DNA of 64,000 bases, taken from NCBI GenBank assembly GCA_013204985.1, contig JABMLG010000011.1:108232-172231 (forward strand). Direction: 5' to 3'. Position numbers and translations under genes: made by a program. This DNA is from Microbacteriaceae bacterium VKM Ac-2855. GTDB taxonomy: Bacteria; Actinomycetota; Actinomycetes; Actinomycetales; Microbacteriaceae. The notes beneath the pieces are model-generated. The model had not been told where the DNA came from and did not search any database. It saw only the letters and a program-made list of their open reading frames with translations. How positions within the stretch are numbered: position 1 is the stretch's first letter; each line of letters starts with the position of its first letter. Below are positions 51,282 through 60,451 of this stretch, in pieces.

Positions 51282-52364
51282 ATGAGCGACGAGAGATCCG
51301 GCGGATCGGCGACCGCGCCGCGCTCACTCCGCGCCGTGTCGATGACCGACGTCGCCGTTCGCGCCGGCGTCTCGCAGAAGACCGTCTCCCGCGTGGTGAA
51401 CGACGAACCGCACGTGAAGCCCGAACTCCGCGAGAAGGTGCTCGCCGCCATCGCCGAACTCGGGTTCCGCCCGAACGCCGCAGCGCGCGCGCTGGCCAGT
51501 CGGCGCACCCGGCGCATCGGCATGGTCTCGATCGGCACCACGCTGCACGGCCCGGCCTCGATCATCACGGGCGTCGAGGAGGCGAGTCGGGCGAACGGCT
51601 ACTTCCTCAGCGTGGTGCGCACCGAGGGGCACGATCTCGCCGCGGTGCAGAACGCTGTCGACGTGCTGATCAGTCAGGGAGTCGAGGCGATCGTTCTGTC
51701 CGAACCCGTGCAGGGCGCGGGCGTCGGGGTGCACGTGCCCCCGGGCATCCGGATCCAGACCTTCGGCGACCCGCTGACGGATGTGGACGACGAGCTCACC
51801 TTCGGCATCGACGAGTTCGGGGGCGCGCGCGATGCGACCGAACACCTGCTCGCCCTGGGCCACGAGACGGTGTGGCACATCGCCGGGCCGCCGAGCTGGG
51901 CCTCCTCCGCCCGTCGGGTCGAGGGGTGGCGCGCCGCCCTCGCCGATGCTGAGGTAGCCGAGCCGCCGCTCGTTCACGGCGACTGGACGCCGCAGAGCGG
52001 CTACGACGCCATGCGTTCCATCCTGTATCGCGATGACGTCACCGCAATCTTCGTCGCGAACGACGAGATGGCGATCGGGGCGCTGGCCGCGATCCGGGAT
52101 GCGGACCTGCACGTTCCGGCGGACATCAGCGTGATCGGCTTCGACGACATCTCCACGGCCGCCTTCTTGTCCGTGCCCCTCACCACCGTCCGGCAGGACC
52201 TGGCCGAGGCGACCCGCCTCGGGATGCACCGACTCTTCCGCGCGCTCGAGGGCCATCCGCCCGCCGAGCTGCAACGGACCGCGCGCGTTCAACTCGTGAC
52301 GCGCGCCAGCACCGCCGCCCCGAATCCGGAGCGACGGCGCCTGAAACCGGCCCCGCGGGTGTAA
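51282..52364 (+). CDS. LacI-family regulator of the beta-galactosidase operon
   Basis: 360 residues. Helix-turn-helix SMTDVAVRAGVSQKTVSRVV at about 20-39, hinge helix NAAARALASRRTRRIG, and a PBP-like domain ending TRASTAAPNPE. ATG 51282 has AAGGGG upstream. The N-terminal 19 residues are an additional flexible leader. It starts a gene row on the same strand: binding protein, two permeases and GH42, so its inducer is likely a galactoside. It is divergent from DUF6049. Confidence 0.92.
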   Translation: MSDERSGGSATAPRSLRAVSMTDVAVRAGVSQKTVSRVVNDEPHVKPELREKVLAAIAELGFRPNAAARALASRRTRRIGMVSIGTTLHGPASIITGVEEASRANGYFLSVVRTEGHDLAAVQNAVDVLISQGVEAIVLSEPVQGAGVGVHVPPGIRIQTFGDPLTDVDDELTFGIDEFGGARDATEHLLALGHETVWHIAGPPSWASSARRVEGWRAALADAEVAEPPLVHGDWTPQSGYDAMRSILYRDDVTAIFVANDEMAIGALAAIRDADLHVPADISVIGFDDISTAAFLSVPLTTVRQDLAEATRLGMHRLFRALEGHPPAELQRTARVQLVTRASTAAPNPERRRLKPAPRV

Positions 52365-52478
52365 CCACCTCAGACGGTTCTCCCGCACCACACACCGACG
52401 GGCCCACGCCCGCTCGGTCTCCCCGGCGCGCCGCCAGCGTGCCGCATCCCCTCGACGACGACGTCCGGAGACTTCTCG

Positions 52479-53825
52479 ATGACCCCACATCTCTCGCCGC
52501 CCCTTTCACGACGAGGGCTGCTGCGCCTCGGCGCCGCAGCCGGCGGAACCGCCGCCCTCGCCTCGCTTCTCACCGCCTGCGCGGGTTCGGGATCGACCGC
52601 CGCCGTCACCTCCGGCGCCGTCGACCTGGCTTTCTGGACCCACGACGACGGCTACGTGAAGTTCTTCACCGAGGCGCTGCCGCTGGCCGAGTCGGCGAGC
52701 GGCTTCAGCTACACCTTCGACGTGACGAAGATCGCGGCCGGTGACATCCCGACCAAGCTGATCGCGCAGGCCGTCGCCAACACCGGCACTCCGGATGTGG
52801 TCGGCCTCGAGATCGGGGCGTTCGCACGGATGCTTCGCGGCGACATCGCGCCCGAGCTGCTGGTCGACTTGACGGACGCGGTCGCCGACCAGCGCGACGA
52901 CCTGATCGAGGCGCGGCTGGCTCCGTTCAGCAAGGACGGCAAGCTCTACGCCCTCGACTCCGACACCCCGCTGGTCGTCTACTACCACCGAGAGGACGAG
53001 TTCCAGCGGCTGGGGATCCCGACCGACCTCGAGACGTGGGATGAACTGGCGGCGGCGACCGCTTCGATCTCGGCCAGCGAAGGGGTCTCCTTCGGTGCCC
53101 TGGCAGTGCAGGATCCGGGCGGCACCGTGCAGTCGTTCCAGATCATCCTGCTGCAGCGCGGTGGCGACATCTTCGACGAGGACGGCGAACTCAGCATCGA
53201 GACGCCCGAGGCGGAGGCCGCGCTGACGTTCATCGTCGACGGCATCGCCTCCGGCTTCTACAAGACGGTCGCCGACCTCTACGGCCCGAGCATGCAGAGC
53301 GGTCTCAAGGACTCGTCCATCCTCGGGGTCGGGATGCCCTCCTGGTACTCGAGCTACGGCATCAAGCCCAGCGTGCCCGAGCAGGCGGGGTTGTGGCGGG
53401 TGCGCGCGCTGCCGCGCTTCGAGGGCGGCGGCACCCGTGCCTCCGTCGGCGGCGGCACCGGATTCGCAGCGATGCGGAACAAGCCCAACACCCAGGCGGG
53501 CATCGACCTCGTGCTCTCGACCTACCTCGATCACGACCAGCAGATCAAGCGCTACCGCGACCTCGGCTACCTGCCGACCCTGCGCTCGGTGTTCGACGAC
53601 CCGGTGCTGCTGACCATCACGGATCCGTACTTCGCCGATCAGGCGCTGTTCGAGGTCTACAAGGACGTCATCGACGAGGCTCCGCCGCAGCACCAGAGCG
53701 CGAACGCCGCGATCATGCAGACCGTGCTCTCGGGCTACCTGCTCCAGGCCTACAACGGCCAACTCTCCCCGTCGCAGGCGCTCACCGCCGCGACCAACGA
53801 CTTCCGCGGCCAGGCCCGCAGCTAA
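52479..53825 (+). CDS. ABC sugar transporter substrate-binding lipoprotein (Tat type)
   Basis: 448 residues, family 1 solute-binding protein. The signal has both a twin-arginine start (SRRGLLRLG) and a lipobox LLTAC with acylated Cys34, so it is probably a Tat-exported lipoprotein. Motifs such as VDLAFWTHDDGYVKF and IPTDLETWDELAAATASIS are typical. It would bind a galactoside for the permeases. The start lies 114 bases after lacI with no obvious separate operator. Confidence 0.92.
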   Translation: MTPHLSPPLSRRGLLRLGAAAGGTAALASLLTACAGSGSTAAVTSGAVDLAFWTHDDGYVKFFTEALPLAESASGFSYTFDVTKIAAGDIPTKLIAQAVANTGTPDVVGLEIGAFARMLRGDIAPELLVDLTDAVADQRDDLIEARLAPFSKDGKLYALDSDTPLVVYYHREDEFQRLGIPTDLETWDELAAATASISASEGVSFGALAVQDPGGTVQSFQIILLQRGGDIFDEDGELSIETPEAEAALTFIVDGIASGFYKTVADLYGPSMQSGLKDSSILGVGMPSWYSSYGIKPSVPEQAGLWRVRALPRFEGGGTRASVGGGTGFAAMRNKPNTQAGIDLVLSTYLDHDQQIKRYRDLGYLPTLRSVFDDPVLLTITDPYFADQALFEVYKDVIDEAPPQHQSANAAIMQTVLSGYLLQAYNGQLSPSQALTAATNDFRGQARS

Positions 53826-53836
53826 GGACGAGCGCC

Positions 53837-54823
53837 ATGACCAGTCTCACCTCGACGGGGGTACCCGCCTCCGCACAGGACGGCGCCGGCGGATCCGCCC
53901 GAGCCGCCTCGACACGTTTCGGCACGAAGGATCCCGCGCGGCGGAAGAAGCTGAACACCTCGGGCGGCAACGCGCCCTACTTCTTCATCGCGCCGTTCTA
54001 CGTGCTCTACGCGCTCTTCATGATCGTCCCGGTCTTCGCGGCGATCTACCTCAGCCTCACGGAATGGGTCGGGCTGGGCACGCCCAACTGGATCGGATTC
54101 GAGAACTACGCGAACCTCATCCGCGACACCAGTTTCGGCACCGCCCTCGGCAACACCCTGATCTACACGATCGTCGGCGTCTTCATCGTGGTGCCGTGCT
54201 CGCTGCTGATCGCCCAGGGTCTGAATGCGCGAGGCCTGAAATGGCGCGACCTGTTCCGCTTGACGTTCTTCATCCCGATGGTGCTCTCGCCCATCGTGAT
54301 CGCGCTGATCTACAGCCTGATCTTCGACCGCAACTACGGCCTGCTGAACTCGCTCATCCAGGCGGTCTTCGGCGTCGGCGGCATCGACTGGCTCGGCGAC
54401 CCGACCCTGGCGAAGGGCGCGATCGGCTTCGTGCTGCTCTGGCGCACGGTCGGCTACCTCACGATCTTCTTCCTCGCGGCGCTGCAGGCGGTGCCGACGG
54501 AGCAGTACGAGGCGGCGGAGTTGGACGGCGCCGGGGTGCTCGCGAAGTTCCGCAACGTGACGCTGCCCGCCATCCGCCCGGTGACCGCGTTCGTCGTGGT
54601 CACCTCCTTCATCAGTGCCGCTCAGATCTTCGACGAACCGTTCCTGCTCACCAAGGGCGGCCCTGGGGAGGCGACGCTCTCGGTCTCGATGTTCATCTAC
54701 CGCGCCGCGTTCGAACGCCAGCAATTCGGCTACGCGGCCGCCGCCGGTGTGGTGCTCTTCATCATCGTCTTCGGCGTCAGCCAGATCCTCAACCGCGCCC
54801 TCGCCATCGGGAGAACCTCATGA
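53837..54823 (+). CDS. ABC sugar transporter permease (MalF type)
   Basis: 328 residues, N-terminal cytoplasmic leader of about 45 residues, then six membrane helices (FFIAPFYVLYALFMIVPVF, TLIYTIVGVFIVVPCSLLI). The EAA loop QYEAAELDGAGVLAKFRNVT is present. ATG 53837 follows the binding-protein stop by 11 bases. Pairs with the next gene. Confidence 0.92.
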   Translation: MTSLTSTGVPASAQDGAGGSARAASTRFGTKDPARRKKLNTSGGNAPYFFIAPFYVLYALFMIVPVFAAIYLSLTEWVGLGTPNWIGFENYANLIRDTSFGTALGNTLIYTIVGVFIVVPCSLLIAQGLNARGLKWRDLFRLTFFIPMVLSPIVIALIYSLIFDRNYGLLNSLIQAVFGVGGIDWLGDPTLAKGAIGFVLLWRTVGYLTIFFLAALQAVPTEQYEAAELDGAGVLAKFRNVTLPAIRPVTAFVVVTSFISAAQIFDEPFLLTKGGPGEATLSVSMFIYRAAFERQQFGYAAAAGVVLFIIVFGVSQILNRALAIGRTS

Positions 54824-55722
54824 CCGCGACTACTTCCATCGTGACCGTCGACGCCCGCCGCAAGCCCGTCCGATCGGGGCGCGGGCCCCTGCGCACCCCC
54901 GGCCAGAAGGTGCGCCGCGGTCTGCTCTACGTGACGCTCTCGGCGCTGCTGCTGGTCTTCGTGGCTCCGCTGCTCTGGGCGTTGAGCGGTTCGTTCAAGA
55001 ACCGCGGCGACATCTTCGCCACGCCGCCCTCGCTGCTGCCGAACCCGGCGACCACCGACAACTACGTGAACCTGCTCACCACGCAGCCGTTCTGGAACTG
55101 GTTCGGGATGAGCATCGGTACCTCGCTGATCGCCACCACGATCTCGGTTTTCGTCTGCGCGATGGCCGGTTACGGCTTCGCCAAGTTCGCGTTCCGCGGC
55201 AAGCGCGTGCTGTTCACGATCATGTTCTCGTCGCTCTCGGTACCGTTCGTGGTGATCTTGGTGCCGCTGTTCATCCTGGTCGTGAAGACCGGGCTGTCGA
55301 ACCCGTGGTTCTCGCTGATCGTGCCGTGGGTGGCTCCGGCGTTCGGGATCTTCATGATGCAGCAGTTCATCGTGCAGTCGATCCCCGACGAGATCATCGA
55401 GGCCGCCCGCATCGACGGCAACTCCGAGTTCGGCACCTTCTGGCGCGTGGTGCTGCCGCTGCTGCGCCCGTCGCTCGGAGCGCTGGGCGTGTGGGGCTTC
55501 CTGCAGAGCTACAACAGCTTCATGTGGCCGCTCGTGCTGGTCTCGGATGCGAGCCAGTACACGCTGCCGCTCGGCCTGAACATCCTGTTCGCCGCCGAGA
55601 ACCGATCGTACGACCTGGTCCTGGCCGGCGCCGTGCTCGCTTCGGTGCCGACGATCCTCGTCTTCTTCCTCCTGCGCAAGCAACTCCTCGACGGCCTCAC
55701 CGCCGGCGCCATCAAGGGCTGA
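54820..55722 (+). CDS. ABC sugar transporter permease (MalG type)
   Basis: 300 residues, six membrane helices with EAA loop EIIEAARIDGNSEFGTFWRV. ATG 54820 overlaps the preceding stop (ATGA). The APLLWALSGSFKNRGDIFA stretch is the typical MalG extracytoplasmic region. No ATPase gene is nearby. Confidence 0.92.
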   Translation: MTATTSIVTVDARRKPVRSGRGPLRTPGQKVRRGLLYVTLSALLLVFVAPLLWALSGSFKNRGDIFATPPSLLPNPATTDNYVNLLTTQPFWNWFGMSIGTSLIATTISVFVCAMAGYGFAKFAFRGKRVLFTIMFSSLSVPFVVILVPLFILVVKTGLSNPWFSLIVPWVAPAFGIFMMQQFIVQSIPDEIIEAARIDGNSEFGTFWRVVLPLLRPSLGALGVWGFLQSYNSFMWPLVLVSDASQYTLPLGLNILFAAENRSYDLVLAGAVLASVPTILVFFLLRKQLLDGLTAGAIKG

Positions 55723-55811
55723 CCGGCCCACCCTCTTCCGAGAGGTTGCAGGAGTGGGCGCTCCACTCCCGCACCTTTTCGGATGAACGTCTCTGTGAAA
55801 GGACACCACCC

Positions 55812-57914
55812 ATGAAGCACCTCGAGAAGCGCGTGCTGTTCGGCGCCGCGTACTACCACGAGTACCACCCCACCCCTCGGCTGGAAGAGGACTTCCGCCT
55901 GATGAAGGCGGCCGGCTTCTCGGTGATCCGCGTGGGCGAATCGGTGTGGTCGACCTGGGAGCCCGAGAACGGCGTCTTCGACCTCGACTGGCTGCAGCCG
56001 ATCCTCGACGCCGCGCAGGAGCACGACATCGCCGTCATCCTGGGCACGCCCACCTACGCCGTGCCGATGTGGCTCGCGCGCGAGAACCCTGAGATCAACG
56101 TCGAGCGCCGCAGCGGCGAGCGGATGGGATGGGGCGTGCGCCAGGAGATCAACTACGCGCACCCGGCGTTCCTCTTCTACGCCGAGCGGATCATCCGCAA
56201 GATCGTCGCCCGCTACGCCGCGCATCCGGCCGTGATCGGCTACCAGGTCGACAACGAGCCCGGCAACGAGCTCTTCGCCAACGCGCAGGTGTTCCAGCGC
56301 TTCGTCGACCACCTGCGCCACCAGTACGGCACGGTCGAGAAGCTGAACACCGAATGGGGCCTGACCTACTGGTCGCACAAGCTCTCGACCTGGGCCGACC
56401 TCTGGACCTCGGATGCGAACGCGCAGCCGCAGTACGACCTCGCGTGGCGCCGGTTCCAGGCTACGATCACGACCGACTTCATCGCGTGGCAGGCGGAGGT
56501 CGTGCGCGAGGTGGCGTCGGCGACGTCCGCGAGGTACGACCAGTTCGTGACCACCTGCATCGCCTACGAGCGGCCGACGCTCGAGGACGACGCGGTCACC
56601 CTCGCGCTCGACATCACCGCCGGCAACCCCTACTACCGCATGCAGGACAAGCTCGCCCTGCCCAACACCGAGCTCAGCGGCCAGCACTGGACCAGCTCGG
56701 GCACCTGGTCGATCGTCGCCAGCGGCGACCGGATGTACGGCTCGAAGCAGGCGCCCTTCCTGGTCACCGAGACCAACGCGCAGGCGATCGGCTTCTCGTG
56801 GTTCAACGAGCCCGCCTACGACGGCCAATGGCGCCAGGTCGCCTGGCAGCTGGTGACCCGCGGCGCGAACATGATCGAGTACTGGCACTGGCACACGCTG
56901 CACTACGGGGCCGAGACCTACTGGGGCGGCGTGCTGCCGCACAGCCAGCAGCCGGGCCGCGTGTACGCGCAGATCGCCGAACTGGGGGCGGACTTCGCGG
57001 CGGCCGGCGACCGCGTCACGCAGCTCACGCCGCACAGCGACATCTCCATCCTCTTCTCGAACGAGAGCAAGTGGGCGCTGAACGAGCATCCGGCGCTCGG
57101 CACGATCGCCGAAGCCGACCGCCGCTCGTTCCAGACCGTGTTCGACACGTTCGCGCGCGGCACCTTCGAGGCGGGACTGCAAGCGCACACCGTGCATCCG
57201 TCGCAGCTGGGGGCGGTGTCGCCCGCCGAGTTCGCGGCCGCGCATCCGGTGCTGGTCGCAGCGGCCTTCACGATCGCGACGGATGCACAACTGCAGTGGC
57301 TCGAAGAGTACGCGGCGGCGGGCGGGCACCTGGTGGTGGGTATCCGCACCGGTTACGAGGATCAGGAGCAGCGCGCGCGGTTGGAGCGCAAGCCGGCGTT
57401 CCTCGACGAGGCGGCCGGCGTGTTCTACGACGAGTTCAGCAACCTGGAGGTGCCGCTGCCGGTCGTCGCGGGCGACGGCGGATTCGCGGTGCCCGCCGGG
57501 GCGACGGCGACCCAGTGGGTCGACGGTCTGCAGCTCGACGGGGCCGAGGTGCTGGTGCGCTACGTGCATCCGCATTTCGGCCGCTGGCCTGCGGTGACCA
57601 CGCGCGTGCACGGATCGGGCCGCGTCACGTACGTGGGCACCGTGCCCGATCTTGCGCTCGCCTCAGCGCTGGTGGACTGGGCCGTCGCGGTGGGCGCCGG
57701 AACGCCCACCTGGCGCCCGGCGACCCCGTCGCAGAGCGTGTCGAGCGCGGTGAACCGGCGCGGCGAGACCGTGCACACCGTGTTCAACTGGTCGTTCGAA
57801 CCGAGCGCCTTCCCGCTGCCGTCGGATGCGGTCGATGTGCTGACGGGCGAGACCCTCGCCGCCGGCTCCGCCCTCGAGCTCGGCCCCTGGGACGTGCGCA
57901 TTCTGGCCGTCTGA
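55812..57914 (+). CDS. Beta-galactosidase, glycoside hydrolase family 42
   Basis: 700 residues. Hydrolyses terminal beta-galactosides. The acid/base Glu149 is in QVDNEPGNE and the nucleophile Glu320 in FLVTETNAQ; the surrounding YQVDNE and the opening FGAAYYHEYHP are diagnostic for GH42. A central trimerisation/GATase-like domain and a small C-terminal beta domain (PWDVRILAV end) follow. No signal peptide, so it acts on imported substrate. ATG 55812 fits; a hairpin (near 55752-55772) lies in the 89-bp spacer. Last gene of the operon. Confidence 0.95.
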   Translation: MKHLEKRVLFGAAYYHEYHPTPRLEEDFRLMKAAGFSVIRVGESVWSTWEPENGVFDLDWLQPILDAAQEHDIAVILGTPTYAVPMWLARENPEINVERRSGERMGWGVRQEINYAHPAFLFYAERIIRKIVARYAAHPAVIGYQVDNEPGNELFANAQVFQRFVDHLRHQYGTVEKLNTEWGLTYWSHKLSTWADLWTSDANAQPQYDLAWRRFQATITTDFIAWQAEVVREVASATSARYDQFVTTCIAYERPTLEDDAVTLALDITAGNPYYRMQDKLALPNTELSGQHWTSSGTWSIVASGDRMYGSKQAPFLVTETNAQAIGFSWFNEPAYDGQWRQVAWQLVTRGANMIEYWHWHTLHYGAETYWGGVLPHSQQPGRVYAQIAELGADFAAAGDRVTQLTPHSDISILFSNESKWALNEHPALGTIAEADRRSFQTVFDTFARGTFEAGLQAHTVHPSQLGAVSPAEFAAAHPVLVAAAFTIATDAQLQWLEEYAAAGGHLVVGIRTGYEDQEQRARLERKPAFLDEAAGVFYDEFSNLEVPLPVVAGDGGFAVPAGATATQWVDGLQLDGAEVLVRYVHPHFGRWPAVTTRVHGSGRVTYVGTVPDLALASALVDWAVAVGAGTPTWRPATPSQSVSSAVNRRGETVHTVFNWSFEPSAFPLPSDAVDVLTGETLAAGSALELGPWDVRILAV

Positions 57915-57966
57915 CGCCCCTCCTGCGCCGCCCCCGTCCTGCGCCGCCCCGTCCTGCGCCGCCCCG

Positions 57967-58047
57967 ATCCTGCGAGGGACCCCTCCTGTGCGCGTCGGAC
58001 CCCCTCCGGGCGGGTCCCTCGCGCACAGGGCGGGTCCCTCGCAGGAT
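57967..58047. repeat. Dispersed palindromic element, copy C
   Basis: 81-bp near-perfect palindrome beginning ATCCTGCGAGGGACCC and ending GGGTCCCTCGCAGGAT, with centre CCCCTCCGGGCGG. Inverted relative to copies A and B. Sits between convergent genes, so it could act as a terminator for both. Confidence 0.88.
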
Positions 58048-58061
58048 GGGGTCGGGCGGGG

Positions 58062-58652
58062 TCAGGCGAGCCAGGGCGAGAGCACGGTCTCGACCAGCGC
58101 GGTCTGGCGGCCGGCGTCGGCGAGGGACGCGCGGGTCACCCATTCGACCTGCTGCCCCATCGAGATCGAGAGGAGGACATCCGTGAGAGCGTCGACCGGC
58201 GTGCCGGTGCGCAGTTCGCCCGCACCGACCGCCTCGCGCAGCTGGGCAGAGATCCGCTCGCGCCAGACCTCGTCGAACTCCGCCTGCGGAGCGATGAGGT
58301 TCTCGTCGACGGCGACGCGACCCCAGAAGTTGACCACCACGCGCGCTTCGTCCTGCGTGACCTTGGCGGTCGGCAGGATCTCGTTCATCGTGGCGCGCAG
58401 GGCGGCGAGGCCGGTCAGCTCGTGCGTCGCCGCCGTGATGCGGGCGTTCGTCGCGTCGAAGGCTGCGACGAACGCCGCTGCGAGCACGGCGTCGAAGCTC
58501 GGGAAGTAGTGCCACAGGGCGCCCGTGGCGACGCCCAGCTCGGCGGCGATCGCCCGCGACGTCGCGGCCTGCAGGCCATCGCGCGCGGTGATGCGGATGA
58601 GCGTGTCGACGATCTCGCCGCGGCGGGCTTCGTGGTCGACGCGCTTGGGCAT
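58062..58652 (-). CDS. TetR-family transcriptional regulator
   Basis: 196 residues. N-terminal helix-turn-helix reads RGEIVDTLIRITARDGLQAA and TSRAIAAELGVATGALWHYF (about 11-50). The C-terminal part is the usual helical ligand domain. The ATG at 58652 has GGAGG directly before it, closer than normal; no better start is seen. It is divergent from the APC transporter, and a palindromic operator lies between. Likely represses the transporter-amine oxidase pair. Confidence 0.9.
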   Translation of the reverse strand: MPKRVDHEARRGEIVDTLIRITARDGLQAATSRAIAAELGVATGALWHYFPSFDAVLAAAFVAAFDATNARITAATHELTGLAALRATMNEILPTAKVTQDEARVVVNFWGRVAVDENLIAPQAEFDEVWRERISAQLREAVGAGELRTGTPVDALTDVLLSISMGQQVEWVTRASLADAGRQTALVETVLSPWLA

Positions 58653-58703
58653 GCCTCCATTCTCGCCGACGCGTCGTGCGAGCGCGGCGCACCGCCCCCG
58701 TCT

Positions 58704-58776
58704 TGCGAGGGACCCCTCCTGTGCGCATCGGACCCACTCAGGGCGGGTCCGATGCGCACAGGGCGGGTCCCTCGCA
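58704..58776. repeat. Dispersed palindromic element, copy D
   Basis: Outer arms TGCGAGGGACCC / GGGTCCCTCGCA and an inner perfect 15-base stem (GTGCGCATCGGACCC and its complement). Same orientation as copy C. Unusually it lies between divergent genes, upstream of both promoters. Confidence 0.88.
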
Positions 58777-58843
58777 GGATGGCGTGGTCGCGCGAGTGCC
58801 GCGCGTCGCCTTTTACGCGACCGTAACATCCCGGAAATCGAGG

Positions 58844-58859
58844 TTGAGCGAGCGCTCAA
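58844..58859. promoter_or_regulatory. TetR operator
   Basis: TTGAGCGAGCGCTCAA: two 7-base arms TTGAGCG / CGCTCAA with a 2-base spacer, 77 bases before the transporter start and 191 bases before the tetR start. Confidence 0.85.
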
Positions 58860-58936
58860 TAACGTTGGTGCTGCAGCGAGACGAAGCTCCATGTCTCCGT
58901 AACCGCTCCTTCTTCTTCGCGCCCTGGAGGCGACAC

Positions 58937-60451
58937 ATGGTCATGCCCACCGACACTCTTCCGCCCGAACCGCTCACCCGATTGCAGGGCAGGCTCGGCC
59001 CTACCGCGATCGTCTTCATGGTGATCGCGGCCGCCGCCCCGCTCACGGTGATCGCCGCGAGCCCGATCGGCATCGCGCTCACCAACGGCGGGGGTGTGCC
59101 CGCGAACTACCTGATCGCGGGCCTGATCCTGCTGCTCTTCGCGGTGGGTTTCACCACGATGGCGCACCACATCAAGGACGCCGGTGCCTTCTACTCCTTC
59201 ATCGGCGCCGGGCTCGGGAGGATGGCCGGCGGCGGCGCCGCGTTCCTCGCGCTGTTCACCTACCTCGCGATCCAGACCGCGATCTTCGCCTTCCTCGGCT
59301 TCTCCGTGGGCAGTCTCCTCGAGACCCTCGGCGTGCCGGGCACGCCGTGGTGGTGCTGGACGGCCCTCGCGATCGTGCTCGTCGCCTTCCTCGGCTACCG
59401 CAACATCGATCTCAGCGCGAAGGTGCTCGGCGTACTGCTCGTGCTCGAGGTGCTGGTCATCGTCGTGCTGGGCATCGCGGTGTTCCTGCAGGGCGGCAGC
59501 GCGGATGAAGGCGTCTCGGTCACCTCCTTCTCTCCCGCCGTCATCCTCTCCGGCCCCGTCGGGCTGGGAGTCATGATGGCCTTCGGCGGCTACACCGGCT
59601 TCGAGTCGACCGCGATCTTCCGCGACGAGGCCCGTGATCCGCAGCGCACCATCCCGCGCGCCACCTACGCCGCCGTGATAGCGATCGGCGCCTTCTACAC
59701 GATCGCGACCTGGGCCCTCGTGGTCGCCTGGGGCACCGGTGGTGTGCAGGGCATCGCGATCGAGCACACCGGCGACATGCTGCAGCTCACGGCGACGAAC
59801 TACGTCGGCTCGTGGCTGGCCGATGCGATCAGTGTGCTCCTCGTGACCAGCCTGCTCGCCTGCGTCATCTCGTTCCAGAACGTGGTCTCGCGCTACCTGC
59901 ACTCGCTCGGCCGCACCGGCCTGCTGCCCGCATCGCTCGCCCGGACGCATCCGCGGCACGGTTCGCCGGCGCGCGCCTCCGTGCTCGTCACCGCGATCTC
60001 GGCGCTCCTGCTGGTCGTCTGGATCCTCTCGGGCTGGGACCCGCTGCTGCAGGTGTTCACCTGGGTCTCCTCCACCGGAGCGCTCGGCATCATCCTGCTG
60101 TTCGTTCTCGCCTCCGCCTCGGTGATCGCGTTCTTCGCCCGCACCAGACTCGACCGTCGCCCCTGGAACACCGTGATCGCGCCGGTGCTCTCGCTGGTCG
60201 GCCTCGCCGCGGTGCTGGTGCTCGCGATCGCGAACTTCCCGACCCTGACGGGCTCGACGGATGCGCTGCTCAACGGGGCGCTCGAGTTCACCCCCGTGCT
60301 CGCCTTCGTGATCGGCCTCGCCGGCGCAGCGTGGGTGCGCGCGAAGCGCCCCGACCGCTGGGCGCTCGTGCGTTTCGACCATCGCGGCGCCGACGACGCT
60401 CGACCTGCCTCCGTGACCTCCTCCCTCCCCACCGAAAGCGCAGTCTCATGA
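58937..60451 (+). CDS. APC superfamily amino acid/amine permease
   Basis: 504 residues with about 12 membrane helices. Opening helices AIVFMVIAAAAPLTVIAAS and GGGVPANYLIAGLILLLFAV, and the FGGYTGFESTAIFRDEARDP signature of APC/YfnA-like permeases (substrate-binding GFES). ATG 58937 has GGAGG six bases upstream. Its stop overlaps the copper amine oxidase start by four bases, so it likely imports the amine that the oxidase consumes. Confidence 0.9.
   Translation: MVMPTDTLPPEPLTRLQGRLGPTAIVFMVIAAAAPLTVIAASPIGIALTNGGGVPANYLIAGLILLLFAVGFTTMAHHIKDAGAFYSFIGAGLGRMAGGGAAFLALFTYLAIQTAIFAFLGFSVGSLLETLGVPGTPWWCWTALAIVLVAFLGYRNIDLSAKVLGVLLVLEVLVIVVLGIAVFLQGGSADEGVSVTSFSPAVILSGPVGLGVMMAFGGYTGFESTAIFRDEARDPQRTIPRATYAAVIAIGAFYTIATWALVVAWGTGGVQGIAIEHTGDMLQLTATNYVGSWLADAISVLLVTSLLACVISFQNVVSRYLHSLGRTGLLPASLARTHPRHGSPARASVLVTAISALLLVVWILSGWDPLLQVFTWVSSTGALGIILLFVLASASVIAFFARTRLDRRPWNTVIAPVLSLVGLAAVLVLAIANFPTLTGSTDALLNGALEFTPVLAFVIGLAGAAWVRAKRPDRWALVRFDHRGADDARPASVTSSLPTESAVS

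Noticed and set aside
55509..57611. Minus-strand frame of 700 codons opposite GH42
   Set aside because: Mirror frame of the beta-galactosidase with no protein family features.
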